From: an uncultured Alphaproteobacteria bacterium
GTDB lineage: Bacteria; Pseudomonadota; Alphaproteobacteria; HIMB59; GCA-002718135
Direction of reading: 5' to 3'
Length of the DNA: 64,000 nucleotides
NCBI GenBank assembly: GCA_902582755.1
Contig: CACHSZ010000001.1
Location: forward strand, 295,982-359,981
Shown here: piece after piece, positions 35,768 through 45,488 of the stretch
Layout: the number at the start of each line of letters is the position of its first letter
Position numbering within the stretch: position 1 is the first letter of the stretch
Program-made: the position numbers and the translations under genes
The notes under the pieces: model-generated
Database searches by the model: none
What the model was told of the DNA's origin: nothing
The model's input: the letters and a program-made list of their open reading frames with translations, nothing else

Positions 35768-36787
35768 ATGAGAAAAATTAAAGTAGCTGCAATGGGTGTT
35801 GAGCATAGACACATTTTTGGACAATTAAATGGCATGTTAAATTTGGGATGTGAATGTGTTGGTTGGTGGAATGAAACGGATAATAATATTACAAAAGATT
35901 TTAATGAAAAACATCCTGATATACCCCGCTTTACAAATAAAGAGGATTTATTAAAAAATAAAGAAATTGAATTAGTATTGATAGCAGACATTCCAGTTAA
36001 AAGAGCAGCTTTAGCTATTGAGTGTATGAATGCTGGAAAAGATGTAATGTTAGATAAACCTGGATGTACAACTTTAGAACAACTTAAAGAAATTGAAAAT
36101 ACTGTAAAAAAAACAGGAAAAATTTTTTCAATTGATTTTTCTGAAAGATTTGAAGTACCTTCTGTTCAGGTTGCCTATGATTTAATTCAAGCTGGTGAAA
36201 TTGGAGATGTTGTCCAAACAATTGGAATGGGACCTCACCGATTGAACATTCAAACTAGACCTAATTGGTTTTTTGATTACGACCAATATGGTGGTATTTT
36301 ATGTGATATTGCTTCACATCAAATAGATCAGTTTTTATTTTTTACTGGATCTAAAAATGTAGAAATTATAAATTCTTCAATAGGTAATTTTTCAAATCCT
36401 GAACATAATAAGTTTGAAGATTTTGGTGAAATTTTAATACACGGAGATAAGGGTAGAGGTTACATTAGGGTAGACTGGTACACACCTGATGCTTTACCTA
36501 ATTGGGGTGATGGCAGATTGACCATTTTAGGCACAAAAGGATACATTGAATTAAGAAAGTATGTAGATCTAGTTGGTAGAGAGGGTACAGATCACCTTTT
36601 TATAGTTAATAATAAAAAATATGAATATAAAAATGCTTCTAAAGAACCCCTAACATATTTTGAGAGATTAATGGACGATGTTGTAAATAGAACTAGTACT
36701 GCAATGGATCAATCACATTGTTTAAAAGTTATGGAATTGGCAATCAAAGCTCAAAAAAATGCGATTAGGCTTGGCAATATTAAGTAA
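35768..36787 (+). CDS. Gfo/Idh/MocA-family oxidoreductase
   Basis: The 339-residue protein differs from its neighbour: the N-terminus reads V-A-A-M-G-V-E-H-R-H-I-F-G rather than a plain G-x-G-x-x-G, and the family motif reads L-D-K-P-G near residue 97. G-G-I-L-C-D-I-A-S-H-Q-I-D near 177 marks the substrate domain. It ends in TAATG with the uronate-isomerase-like gene. The unusual nucleotide-binding loop suggests a distinct subfamily, perhaps with other cofactor handling. Confidence 0.87.
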   Translation: MRKIKVAAMGVEHRHIFGQLNGMLNLGCECVGWWNETDNNITKDFNEKHPDIPRFTNKEDLLKNKEIELVLIADIPVKRAALAIECMNAGKDVMLDKPGCTTLEQLKEIENTVKKTGKIFSIDFSERFEVPSVQVAYDLIQAGEIGDVVQTIGMGPHRLNIQTRPNWFFDYDQYGGILCDIASHQIDQFLFFTGSKNVEIINSSIGNFSNPEHNKFEDFGEILIHGDKGRGYIRVDWYTPDALPNWGDGRLTILGTKGYIELRKYVDLVGREGTDHLFIVNNKKYEYKNASKEPLTYFERLMDDVVNRTSTAMDQSHCLKVMELAIKAQKNAIRLGNIK

Positions 36788-37998
36788 TGAATATCTCTAA
36801 TCAAGAATTATCCAATACTTTAGAAGCCGCCATTAATAATACAAAAATTTTTGATATTCATACGCATTTATTTCCATCTGTCTTTAAAAGTCATTCTCTT
36901 TCTGGTTTTATTAATTTATTAAACTATCATTATTTAATTGCAGAATTATTAACCAATGCAAATATAACTGCAGAAAAATTTTACTCTCTGGATGACGTAA
37001 ATAAAGCAAAACTTATCTGGGAAGAGTTATTTCAAAATAGAACACCAATTTCTGAGGCTTGTAAGGGCGTGCTAACTGTACTTCAAAAATTAGATATTAA
37101 TTATAATAATAAAACTTTTGAAGAACTAAATAATGAATATGAAAATAAATCTCTTACAGATGAAAAAATTTTACAATTATCAAATGTTTCTTCTCTCGTA
37201 ATGACAAATAATCCATTTGATATTGATGAATGGAATTTATTTAAAAATAATGAGTGGGATAGAAATATATTTCAATCATCATTACGACTAGATGATTTAA
37301 TAGGTAATAATTCTCAAGCAATCGATATTGCAAAAAACCAAACAAAGATAAATCAAAAACAAGATGATATTATAATCAACTATTTAGATAGCTGTTTTTT
37401 AATATCAAATCCAGTATATGCAGCTATTTCAGCAAATTCAGATAATTTTAAAGAAATTTTAAATGACCCTCTTTGGAAATTAATTTTGTCATGGTTAAAT
37501 GAAAAAAATATTCCTTTGTCATTAATGCTAGGTGTTAAACGAGCTATAAATAGTAGTTTTGGTCAAGCTGGAGATGGAATTGGTGATATTAATCTCAAAG
37601 AACTAAGTAAATTATGTAATACTTTTCCAGAAAACAAATTTCTTGTAACTTGTTTATCTCTAAATGATCAGCACGAATTAACTGTCTTAGCTCGTAAACA
37701 TCCTAATTTAAAAATCTTTGGTTTTTGGTGGTTTTTGAACCAGCCAAGTATTATAAAAATTGTTCTAAAAATGAGGATTGATATGCTAGGTTTGTCATTT
37801 ATACCCCAGCATTCTGATGCAAGAGTTACAGATCAACTTATATATAAATGGTCTCATTTCAAAAATATCTTACATGAAATTTTATATGAATATTATGAAG
37901 ATCTTTCTAAGAAAAATTTTGAGTTATCAAAATATATAATAGAAAGGGATATTAATAATTTACTAAATCAAAACGCAAAAAGTTTTTTTCTTAAGTAA
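36787..37998 (+). CDS. Glucuronate isomerase-like amidohydrolase-fold protein (UxaC family)
   Basis: The 403-residue protein begins with the metal-binding F-D-I-H25-T-H27-L-F and contains H-Y-L-I-A-E-L, K-L-I-W-E-E-L-F and P-I-S-E-A-C-K-G-V, the wording of the uronate isomerase family. It is shorter than E. coli UxaC (about 470). UxaC turns D-glucuronate into D-fructuronate, which fits UxuB-like (40688) and UxuA (43159) proteins nearby. It is the last gene of the 29193 operon, implying the transporter brings in a glucuronate-containing compound. The C-terminus overlaps the convergent epimerase gene by eight bases. Confidence 0.75.
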   Translation: MNISNQELSNTLEAAINNTKIFDIHTHLFPSVFKSHSLSGFINLLNYHYLIAELLTNANITAEKFYSLDDVNKAKLIWEELFQNRTPISEACKGVLTVLQKLDINYNNKTFEELNNEYENKSLTDEKILQLSNVSSLVMTNNPFDIDEWNLFKNNEWDRNIFQSSLRLDDLIGNNSQAIDIAKNQTKINQKQDDIIINYLDSCFLISNPVYAAISANSDNFKEILNDPLWKLILSWLNEKNIPLSLMLGVKRAINSSFGQAGDGIGDINLKELSKLCNTFPENKFLVTCLSLNDQHELTVLARKHPNLKIFGFWWFLNQPSIIKIVLKMRIDMLGLSFIPQHSDARVTDQLIYKWSHFKNILHEILYEYYEDLSKKNFELSKYIIERDINNLLNQNAKSFFLK

Positions 37999-38761
37999 CT
38001 GCATATTTTACTAAATTATTATAGCTAATCCTAAGTGAATCAAAAGGATCGCCATTACATTCATCTTGTTCAACAATAAACCACTTACAACCTGAATCTG
38101 TTGCTGTTTTAACAATATTTTCAATATCTAAATTACCTAAGCCAACCTCTGCAAAAAAACTTTCTTGATCATTGATCATTATAAAATCTTTTAAGTGTAA
38201 TAAAGGCATCCGTTGTTCTAATTTTTTACACCACATTAATGGATCTTGACCACCTTTTTGTATCCAATAAATATCTGGTTCTCCTTGTATGAATCTACTA
38301 TCTGTATTTTTATAAATTCTATCTAAAATTATTTGATTTTGAATTTTTTGGAATTCAAGTGCGTGATTATGGTAACATAGTACTTTTCCTTCTGCATGAA
38401 ACTTGGAGCCAGCAGTATTTATATCTTCTGTGAATTTATCAATTTCTTTTAAATTTTTCATATCCAAATTTAATGGGTAAGGAAGAGCTGAATATTTGCA
38501 ATTAAAAATGTTTAACTTATTAATAACTTCATCAGTGTTGTTTATAATTTGTTCATTTGGTTCATGTGTTGCGCATATAACTAAACTCAAATCTTCACAC
38601 ATTCTTTTTATTGTTTTAGGATCAATTAAACCAACGCCACTGATTTGAATGCTACTATATCCAATATTTTTTATTTTCTTTAGACTTTCAAATAAATCTT
38701 TTTCATTTTGGCAAAAATCTCTAACAGTATAAAGTGTTACAGCAATTTGATTAATTTTCAT
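37991..38761 (-). CDS. Sugar phosphate isomerase/epimerase (xylose isomerase-like TIM barrel)
   Basis: The 256-residue protein has the AP-endonuclease-2/xylose-isomerase-like barrel: V-T-L-Y-T-V-R-D near residue 9, C-A-T-H-E-P near 64, C-Y-H-N-H-A-L-E-F near 128, L-H-L-K-D-F near 196 and F-I-V-E-Q-D-E near 230 supply His, Asp and Glu metal ligands. Relatives isomerise or epimerise sugars and inosose or act on keto-glycosides. It is translated with the Gfo/Idh gene upstream (four-base overlap), a pairing common in inositol and 3-keto-sugar routes. Confidence 0.87.
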   Translation of the reverse strand: MKINQIAVTLYTVRDFCQNEKDLFESLKKIKNIGYSSIQISGVGLIDPKTIKRMCEDLSLVICATHEPNEQIINNTDEVINKLNIFNCKYSALPYPLNLDMKNLKEIDKFTEDINTAGSKFHAEGKVLCYHNHALEFQKIQNQIILDRIYKNTDSRFIQGEPDIYWIQKGGQDPLMWCKKLEQRMPLLHLKDFIMINDQESFFAEVGLGNLDIENIVKTATDSGCKWFIVEQDECNGDPFDSLRISYNNLVKYAVT

Positions 38762-39861
38762 TTTGATTTACTTATCATTTCTTCTAGTTTTAGTTCATAT
38801 CTATTCTCATCTAAAGGAAGATTAATTTTTTTTTCCTCTAATCCCGATAGGACCATTGCATTAATTAATTCAACTGAATTTAAACCATCTTTTCCATTCA
38901 CATAAAGATTTTCTTTTCCTAAAAGAAAATTTGTAAAGTTTTGAATAAGTCTTTGATGTTCAATATGTTGATCCATATCCGCCTTAAAATTAAAATTAAT
39001 TTTTTCTTTTTTAGGCATGTCAAAAAGTGATTTAGAGTTTTTAATAAAATCAGTAGATGAATCTATTTTTTCCCATGTAACATTATTATCTTGAATTGTA
39101 ATTAAACCCTTATCTGATGCAATTTCCAATCTATTTACACCAGGTGCTTCACCTGTTGTTGTAATAAATACACCTTTTAATCCATTTTTATATTTAAAGA
39201 TTGAAGTTACTTCATCTTCAACTTCTATCTCATGAAAGCGACCTAATCCCAAATCAGTATATATACTATCAGGCATGCCAAATAACCACTGGCACAAATC
39301 AAGTTGGTGAATACTCTGATTTATTAAAACGCCTCCACCTTCACTTTCCCATTTAGCTCTCCAATTAGATGTCTGATAATAATAGTTTGTTCTAAACCAA
39401 TTAGTTATTGTCCATTGAAAACGGTGAATTTTACCTAATTCATTTCCATTAATTAGTTTCTTTATCTTAACATAAACAGGATTAGTTCTTTGATTGAGCA
39501 TAACAGTAAAAAATGCTTTAAAATTTTGTGAAATATTAATAAATTCTCGACACTTTTTACTAGTTATTGCTAAAGGTTTTTCAATTATAACATTAATATT
39601 ATTTTCTAGAGCTTTTTTCGCTAGATCAATGTGCGATTTATGAGGTGTAGCAATGATTGCCGCATCTATAATTTTATTATCAAAAAAATTATCAGTATTT
39701 TCAAAAAAATGAATATTTTCATATTTATTTTTATATTCTACATTTGAATCAGCAACAGCAGCTAAGATGGCATTTTCTATTTTATTTTCTTTTAATTTCT
39801 TAGCATGATTTGCTCCCATACCTCCTATGCCAATAACACCATATCTAACAGGTTTTTCCAT
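38758..39861 (-). CDS. Gfo/Idh/MocA-family oxidoreductase
   Basis: The 367-residue protein has Y-G-V-I-G-I-G-G-M-G at 7-16, I-E-K-P-L-A near residue 95, and G-G-G-V-L-I-N-Q-S-I-H-Q-L-D near 175. It is an NAD(P)-dependent sugar oxidoreductase by family. It forms a two-gene unit with the TIM-barrel epimerase. The upstream gap to the SDR gene is 43 bases, so the three minus-strand genes may be one transcript. Substrate unknown. Confidence 0.9.
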   Translation of the reverse strand: MEKPVRYGVIGIGGMGANHAKKLKENKIENAILAAVADSNVEYKNKYENIHFFENTDNFFDNKIIDAAIIATPHKSHIDLAKKALENNINVIIEKPLAITSKKCREFINISQNFKAFFTVMLNQRTNPVYVKIKKLINGNELGKIHRFQWTITNWFRTNYYYQTSNWRAKWESEGGGVLINQSIHQLDLCQWLFGMPDSIYTDLGLGRFHEIEVEDEVTSIFKYKNGLKGVFITTTGEAPGVNRLEIASDKGLITIQDNNVTWEKIDSSTDFIKNSKSLFDMPKKEKINFNFKADMDQHIEHQRLIQNFTNFLLGKENLYVNGKDGLNSVELINAMVLSGLEEKKINLPLDENRYELKLEEMISKSK

Positions 39862-39904
39862 AATTAATTTTATTATATTAAAATAAAAAAAATATTTAAT
39901 TAAT

Positions 39905-40657
39905 TTATGAAAGTATTGGATCTTTTACTGGAATAATTGGCACTCCACCTGGGGATTGTTCTGTACCAGAAATTTCAATAGTACTAATATTACTTCGCCA
40001 TCTCACACTTAAAGCAAACATTATTGCATCAGCAATATCTCTTGGTTCAAGAAGAGTAAAACCTGACATAAATTTTTTTGCTTTATTTTTATCTGTAAAA
40101 GCAGCTTTACCAAAATTTGTTTTAGTTCTTCCAGGACATATTTCAGAGACTTTCACTCTTGATCCACTAAGTTCAATTCTTAAGCTTTGCGCAATTCTAT
40201 GGATAGCTCCTTTTTGACCACCATAAACAGTACTCATTTGTGGATATAGACCCGCAAGTGATCCCATTAAAATTACGTGACCTTTTCTTCTTTTTATCAT
40301 TCCTGGAACAATAGCTTTTAATGTATGAAGATAAGACTCAACATTTAATCTTGTAGATAACTCAATATCTTGTCTTGACGCTTTTAATATACCTTCTGCT
40401 CCTCTTCCAATACCAGCATTACAAATTACAATATCAACTTTAAGCTTAGCAAGTTTTTTATAAATTTGATCAGTATCAAAGAGATCAATTTGAATGATTT
40501 CAAATTTATATTTTTTTTTCAATTTCTCTAATGCTGAAATATCTTTATCAAGGGCATAAATTTTTATTTTTTCTTTAAAAAATCTTTTAAGAGTTTCTAA
40601 TCCAATACCACTTGAAGCACCTGTTATTAAGACACTTTTATATATTTTATTGATCAT
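39905..40657 (-). CDS. Short-chain dehydrogenase (YdfG-like)
   Basis: The 250-residue protein has T-G-A-S-S-G-I-G at 12-19, N-A-G at 80-82, and catalytic Ser133, Tyr145 and Lys149. The sequence around the catalytic lysine and the end (E-P-R-D-I-A-D-A-I near 215) resemble YdfG-type serine/3-hydroxyacid dehydrogenases rather than sugar dehydrogenases. It is divergent from the fructuronate reductase-like gene, 30 bases apart, and probably shares regulation with it. The physiological substrate could be a hydroxyacid from sugar breakdown. Confidence 0.87.
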   Translation of the reverse strand: MINKIYKSVLITGASSGIGLETLKRFFKEKIKIYALDKDISALEKLKKKYKFEIIQIDLFDTDQIYKKLAKLKVDIVICNAGIGRGAEGILKASRQDIELSTRLNVESYLHTLKAIVPGMIKRRKGHVILMGSLAGLYPQMSTVYGGQKGAIHRIAQSLRIELSGSRVKVSEICPGRTKTNFGKAAFTDKNKAKKFMSGFTLLEPRDIADAIMFALSVRWRSNISTIEISGTEQSPGGVPIIPVKDPILS

Positions 40658-40687
40658 CTTCCGTTTAAGTATATTTTAAATAGTAAT

Positions 40688-42118
40688 ATGCAATTAAATA
40701 AAAATATAAACAGAAATCTATTAAAAGAACAATCTTTTCCAGCTTATAATATTAATAATAATAAAGACTCTATAGTGCATTTTGGTGTTGGAAATTTTCA
40801 TAGAGCTCATCAGGCGCTTTATATTCATGAAATATTAGAAAATAATGAAAATATTTCAATAATTGGAGTTAATTTAAGATCAGACGAAACAAACAAAAAA
40901 ATGAAAAAGCAAGATTACTTGTATACTTTAGTAAGGGTATCAAATAACTACAAAAAAGTTGATATTTTAAATCCAATAAAAAAAATACTATTTGGCTTAA
41001 AAGACAAGAATGAAATTAGAAATTTAATAGCATCAGAAAAAATCAAACTAATAACTATTACTGTCACAGAAAAAGGATATCATTTTGATAAAAATAAAAA
41101 ACTGAATTTTTCAAATGAGATCAAAAATGATCTAGAGGACAAAGATCTATCTACTATGATAGGTCACTTGGGTTTTGGAATAATAGAAAGATATAAACAA
41201 AATAAGAAAAAATTAATTGTACTGAGTTGTGATAATTTATCTGAAAATGGAAAAATTTTACAAAATTTAATCAAGGAATTTATAGAAAAAAAATATCCTG
41301 AGTGTTTAGATTGGTTTAAAGAAAATATTGAATTTCCATTATCTATGGTTGATGGAATTGTACCAAATAATAATAAGCAATCTGAATTTTTTAACTTACC
41401 CTATCTTGATAATGCAATTGTTGTTACAGAACCTTATAGAGATTGGTACATTCAATCAAAAAATAATGAACTAAAAAATATTTTAGCAAACAATAAAATT
41501 AAGTTTGTTGATGACGTAAAATTTTATGAAAATATTAAACTTAAAATTCTCAATGCTTCTCATTCAGCATTAGCATATATTGGTCATTTGTGTGGATACA
41601 CTTATGTTCATGAAGCAATTAAAGATGAAAATATTTATAATTTCATTTTAAATTTTTTAGATAAGGAAGTCTTACCTACTTTAGAAACTAAAGATAATTT
41701 TAATATTAATGAATATAAAATCAAAATATTGGAAAGATTTAAAAATACTTTCATAGAAGATAAATTATTAAGAATTGCTATGGATGGATCTTTAAAAATA
41801 CCCATTAGAATACTTGATACTTATAATGATAATAAAGGTGAAACTAAAAACATCCACTTTATTATATCTTGTTGGTTATTTTTTTTATTTCAAATTATTG
41901 AAGAAGATCAAAATAGACTTGATGATGTTAATAAAGAATATTTCTACAAAGTTTATAAAAACAATAAGAGTAATTTTTTTGAAGAGATTGTTAATAACAA
42001 AAATATTTTTAATCTGTCTATTAGTAAAAAAGAAGAAATGTTAACTGATATTAAAAATAATATAAGTTTAATTGAAAAAAAATCTTTAAAATCATTATTA
42101 AAAGAAATAATTTCATAA
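40688..42118 (+). CDS. Mannitol dehydrogenase-family protein, probable fructuronate reductase (UxuB-like)
   Basis: The 476-residue protein is a long-chain polyol dehydrogenase: V-H-F-G-V-G-N-F-H-R-A-H-Q-A near residue 31 binds NAD, V-D-G-I-V-P near 222, V-V-T-E-P-Y-R-D-W near 246, and K-L-K-I-L-N-A-S-H near 290 carries the K-x4-N-x2-H catalytic signature. The family covers mannitol, fructuronate and tagaturonate reductases. UxuA and a UxaC-like protein in this window favour fructuronate to mannonate. It is followed one base later by an Ldh2-family gene. Confidence 0.85.
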   Translation: MQLNKNINRNLLKEQSFPAYNINNNKDSIVHFGVGNFHRAHQALYIHEILENNENISIIGVNLRSDETNKKMKKQDYLYTLVRVSNNYKKVDILNPIKKILFGLKDKNEIRNLIASEKIKLITITVTEKGYHFDKNKKLNFSNEIKNDLEDKDLSTMIGHLGFGIIERYKQNKKKLIVLSCDNLSENGKILQNLIKEFIEKKYPECLDWFKENIEFPLSMVDGIVPNNNKQSEFFNLPYLDNAIVVTEPYRDWYIQSKNNELKNILANNKIKFVDDVKFYENIKLKILNASHSALAYIGHLCGYTYVHEAIKDENIYNFILNFLDKEVLPTLETKDNFNINEYKIKILERFKNTFIEDKLLRIAMDGSLKIPIRILDTYNDNKGETKNIHFIISCWLFFLFQIIEEDQNRLDDVNKEYFYKVYKNNKSNFFEEIVNNKNIFNLSISKKEEMLTDIKNNISLIEKKSLKSLLKEIIS

Positions 42119-42119
42119 T

Positions 42120-43169
42120 ATGAAAATTTTACCTATTAAAATAAATAAATTTTTTGATAGTATTCTATTAAAACTATCTGTTCCAAAAAAAGATAGAATT
42201 TTACTTATTAAATCACTTTTAGATTCTTCCATTAGAGGTGTGGACAGTCATGGTATTAGATTATTTTCTCATTATGTAAAATGTATTGAAAATGGAAGAA
42301 TAAAAGCAAAACCTAAAATGAAACTAATAAAAAAAAACAGAGGTGTAGCTGTCTATGATGCTGATGATGGACTAGGGCATGTTGCAGCTTTAAAAGCATC
42401 AGCAATAGTATCATCTATGGCAAAGAAGAATGGAATTGCTTCAATTGGCATAATAAACTCCTCACACTATGGTGCTGCAGGTGTATATTCTATGGATATT
42501 GCACAAAATGATTGTGTTGGTTTTTCATTTACACACTCAGATGCTTTTGCCATTCCGTATAATGGTAAGAAACCTTTTCATGGTACTAATCCTTATTCTT
42601 TTACAGCACCAATAGGTAAGAAAGATTTTTTACATGCAGACTTCTCTTCAACTTCGATAGCCTGGAATAAAGTTATGAGAGCTAGAGCAAATTCTACTAA
42701 ATTAAATTCTGAAATTGCCCTCGATAAATTCGGAAATTACACAACTAACCCTTATAATGCTGTTTCTCTGGCCCCACTTGGCGGTAAAGAATATGGATAT
42801 AAGGGTTTTGGATTATCTTCTTCTGTAGAAATAATGTGTGGACCTCTTATTGGTATGGCTCATGGATACCGTTTATTATCAATGATTGGACCAGATTTTA
42901 GTACACCAAGAAAATTAGGACATTTCTTAATTGCCATTTCATTAAATGCTTTCACAACAAAAAAACAATATTTTAAAGGTATGAAAAACTATATGAGTGA
43001 TCTAAAAAAACAAAAATCAAAAAAAAATAATAATCCAATTTTATATCCAGGCGAAAAAGAAAAAATTATTTCTAAAAAAAGATTAAAAACAGGTATTCCG
43101 ATAGATAAGGAATTAAAAACCGATTTTTTATTTTTAGCAGATAAATATAAGGTAAAAATTAATTTATAG
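42120..43169 (+). CDS. Malate/L-lactate dehydrogenase-type (Ldh2) oxidoreductase
   Basis: The 349-residue protein belongs to the LDH2/MDH2 family: R-G-V-D-S-H-G-I-R near residue 40 and S-S-H-Y-G-A-A-G near 117 hold the catalytic His and substrate residues, and Y-K-G-F-G-L near 235 closes the fold. Family reactions include malate, ureidoglycolate, 2,3-diketogulonate and (R)-sulfolactate (ComC) with NAD(P). Beside UxuB/UxuA a sugar-acid substrate is likely; with comDE elsewhere in the window a ComC role is a second option. The stop overlaps the convergent uxuA by 11 bases. Confidence 0.87.
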   Translation: MKILPIKINKFFDSILLKLSVPKKDRILLIKSLLDSSIRGVDSHGIRLFSHYVKCIENGRIKAKPKMKLIKKNRGVAVYDADDGLGHVAALKASAIVSSMAKKNGIASIGIINSSHYGAAGVYSMDIAQNDCVGFSFTHSDAFAIPYNGKKPFHGTNPYSFTAPIGKKDFLHADFSSTSIAWNKVMRARANSTKLNSEIALDKFGNYTTNPYNAVSLAPLGGKEYGYKGFGLSSSVEIMCGPLIGMAHGYRLLSMIGPDFSTPRKLGHFLIAISLNAFTTKKQYFKGMKNYMSDLKKQKSKKNNNPILYPGEKEKIISKKRLKTGIPIDKELKTDFLFLADKYKVKINL

Positions 43170-44346
43170 CTTTTATCACACCTTTAAGCTGATCTAGTCC
43201 TTTCATTCTGCCTAATAATGAATATCCAGGTATTACTGAATTAAATTGATCATGCAGTATTGTATGGCCATGATCAGGCCTCATAGGAATTTGTTTGATA
43301 GGATGATTATTTTTTTTTCTTTTATTTTCTTCTTTTAATATTGCTTTGATAATAGATACCATGTCCAGACTTCCATTAAGATGATCATCTTCATAAAAAT
43401 CAAGAGATTTTGGAATATGTCTTATATTTCTTAAATGAATAAAATTTATGTAAGAACCATATTTTTTTATTATATTGACTAAGTTATTTTTTTTATTAAC
43501 ACCAAGGGATCCTGTACAAAAAGTTAAACCTACATTTGTATCTTTTTTTATATTCACAATAAAATTAATATCTTTCTCATTAGAAACAATTCTTGGTAAT
43601 CCATAAACATTATATGGAGGATCATCTGGATGAATATTGTAATGAATATTATATTTTTTTATGATTGGATAAATTTCTTCAATAAAATCTTTTAGGTTAT
43701 TTTGTAAATCACTATGATTTAATTCTGCAAATTGATCAATCTCATAATTTAAATCTTTAATTGTATACTTTCTATCGTTTGCAGCTAAACCTCCAAGTAA
43801 AGACATTTTAAGTTTTTTTAAATCACTAGAATTCATTTTTTGTAATATTTTTTTTGAAGTATGGATGTCTTTGGGTGAATACCTTTTTTTTGCTGTTTTA
43901 GATTTCAAAATAAAATTTTCAAATGCACAGACATGAAGATGATTATATTTTAGAGCAAATGCTCCATTTGGTAGTTGATAATTTAAATCTGTTCTCACCC
44001 AATCAATCAATGGCATAAAATTATAACAAATATTTTTAATCTTATTCTTTCCTAAATTTACCAATGACTCTTTGTATTGATCTATATAATATTTATATCT
44101 CCCTGATCTCTTTTTTATATCATTATGAACAGGAAGGCTTTCAACAACACTCCAAGTTAAATTTTTATTGTTATTAATTTTGAAACTTTCAATAAATTTC
44201 TTTCTTTTCTTGATTTCGAATGCAGACCATTTTTCACCATATTTTATTTGTGCTAGTGATGATACGATTCCTTCAACGCCTATCTGTCGAATTTGATCTA
44301 ATTTTGAAGGATCATTATGACCAAACCATCTAAATGAATACAGCAT
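43159..44346 (-). CDS. uxuA: Mannonate dehydratase
   Basis: The 395-residue protein has the normal UxuA length and sequence: F-R-W-F-G at the start, C-Y-N-F-M-P near residue 98, H-P-D-D-P-P near 227, F-I-H-L-R-N-I near 300 and M-R-P-D-H-G-H near 357 give the metal-binding His, Asp and Cys residues. It removes water from D-mannonate to give 2-keto-3-deoxygluconate in the cytoplasm. Follow-up enzymes KDG kinase and KDPG aldolase are at 61870-63316. It is convergent with the Ldh2 gene and divergent from the Rbs-type transporter. Confidence 0.93.
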   Translation of the reverse strand: MLYSFRWFGHNDPSKLDQIRQIGVEGIVSSLAQIKYGEKWSAFEIKKRKKFIESFKINNNKNLTWSVVESLPVHNDIKKRSGRYKYYIDQYKESLVNLGKNKIKNICYNFMPLIDWVRTDLNYQLPNGAFALKYNHLHVCAFENFILKSKTAKKRYSPKDIHTSKKILQKMNSSDLKKLKMSLLGGLAANDRKYTIKDLNYEIDQFAELNHSDLQNNLKDFIEEIYPIIKKYNIHYNIHPDDPPYNVYGLPRIVSNEKDINFIVNIKKDTNVGLTFCTGSLGVNKKNNLVNIIKKYGSYINFIHLRNIRHIPKSLDFYEDDHLNGSLDMVSIIKAILKEENKRKKNNHPIKQIPMRPDHGHTILHDQFNSVIPGYSLLGRMKGLDQLKGVIKAIN

Positions 44347-44451
44347 GCGACAATAGTATAATCAATATAATTATAAATAAATACTTTATTTTATTTTTGT
44401 TGATTTAAGTTCTAATTCTGCATACATTAAAAAAAAATTTAAGGAGGAATG

Positions 44452-45480
44452 ATGAAAAAATTTATAATATTTTTAACTTCTTTTTTTGCTTTACTAGTAT
44501 CACCTGTTTTTGCAGGTGGTCATGGTGTTACTAAAGTAGCTCTAGTCCCTGGTGGCCCGCACCCTTATTTTGCTGCGTGGGAACAAGCAGGTTTAGATGC
44601 TGTAAAAGACTTTGGTTTAGGAAAAGCAGATTATAGAGTCCCTGCAGAGTGGGATCTAAGTCAACAAAACGAGTTAATTGAAAGTTTAGTTGGTCAAGGT
44701 TACAATGCAGTACTTGTATTCCCTGGTGATGCAGTTGGAACAAATAAAATTTTAGGTGAACTAGATGATGCTGGTATACCAACAGCTGCCCTAGCAGGTT
44801 GTGTTGAGCAACCAACTCAAGCAAAATTTTGTTTTGGAACTGACACTGGTCACTCAGCTTATCTTGGTACAAAAGAATTAATTAAAGCTTTAGGTGGTAA
44901 AGGAAAAATTGCTCACTTTACAGGTTTCTTAGTTGATCCAAATACAACTCTAAGAATCAATGCTGTTGAACAAGCTGTTTCAGAAGCAGGTGGTGGAGTA
45001 GAAATTATTCAAGTTATTGCTGATATTGATGCTTATGAACCAGCTGACGAAAAAATTAATGCTTTCATGGCGGCTCAAGGAAGTGAAGTAGATGGTATTG
45101 TAACTACTGCTTGGGTTCCTGCTGTTGTAGCAGCGCAAGCTTTAACAAATATGGGTGATAAAAGAATAAAAATGGTGGGTATTGATCATGACGAAGTAGT
45201 TTTAAAAGCTATTAAAGATGGTTATGTTCATGGAACTATGCTTCAAAACCCATATGGACAAGGTTACATTGGTTCATATGTAATGGACAAAGTTAGACAA
45301 GGTTGTGAGTTCAAATCTGATGCACCTTGGAAATCAACTGCACAAACTGATCAATTTATTGATTCAGGTACTGTATTTGTTGATATTAGCGATGTTGATA
45401 CATACGTTATGGCTATGAGAGGAATTTCTTTAGAAATTTTAGAAACTTTTGATAGCACATATCTAAACTGTCCAAGTTAA
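44452..45480 (+). CDS. Monosaccharide ABC transporter, periplasmic binding protein (RbsB-type)
   Basis: Two ATGs (44449 and 44452) follow GGAGG at 44443-44447; I choose the second because the first leaves only one base of spacing. The protein of about 342 residues has a signal peptide (cleavage after V-F-A near residue 21; mature G-G-H) and the Peripla_BP_4 fold of ribose/galactose-type binding proteins (A-L-V-P-G-G-P-H-P-Y-F near 30, G-I-D-H-D near 244). It serves permeases at 45513 and 46496 and the ATPase at 47457. The downstream fucose-oxidation genes suggest L-fucose or a related deoxy sugar. Confidence 0.9.
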   Translation: MKKFIIFLTSFFALLVSPVFAGGHGVTKVALVPGGPHPYFAAWEQAGLDAVKDFGLGKADYRVPAEWDLSQQNELIESLVGQGYNAVLVFPGDAVGTNKILGELDDAGIPTAALAGCVEQPTQAKFCFGTDTGHSAYLGTKELIKALGGKGKIAHFTGFLVDPNTTLRINAVEQAVSEAGGGVEIIQVIADIDAYEPADEKINAFMAAQGSEVDGIVTTAWVPAVVAAQALTNMGDKRIKMVGIDHDEVVLKAIKDGYVHGTMLQNPYGQGYIGSYVMDKVRQGCEFKSDAPWKSTAQTDQFIDSGTVFVDISDVDTYVMAMRGISLEILETFDSTYLNCPS

Positions 45481-45488
45481 AATAATAT

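Noticed and set aside
44531..44872. A 113-residue reverse-strand open frame opposite the RbsB-type gene
   Set aside because: It is an antisense shadow of a clear binding-protein gene, with repetitive Leu/Gln/His content and no family resemblance.
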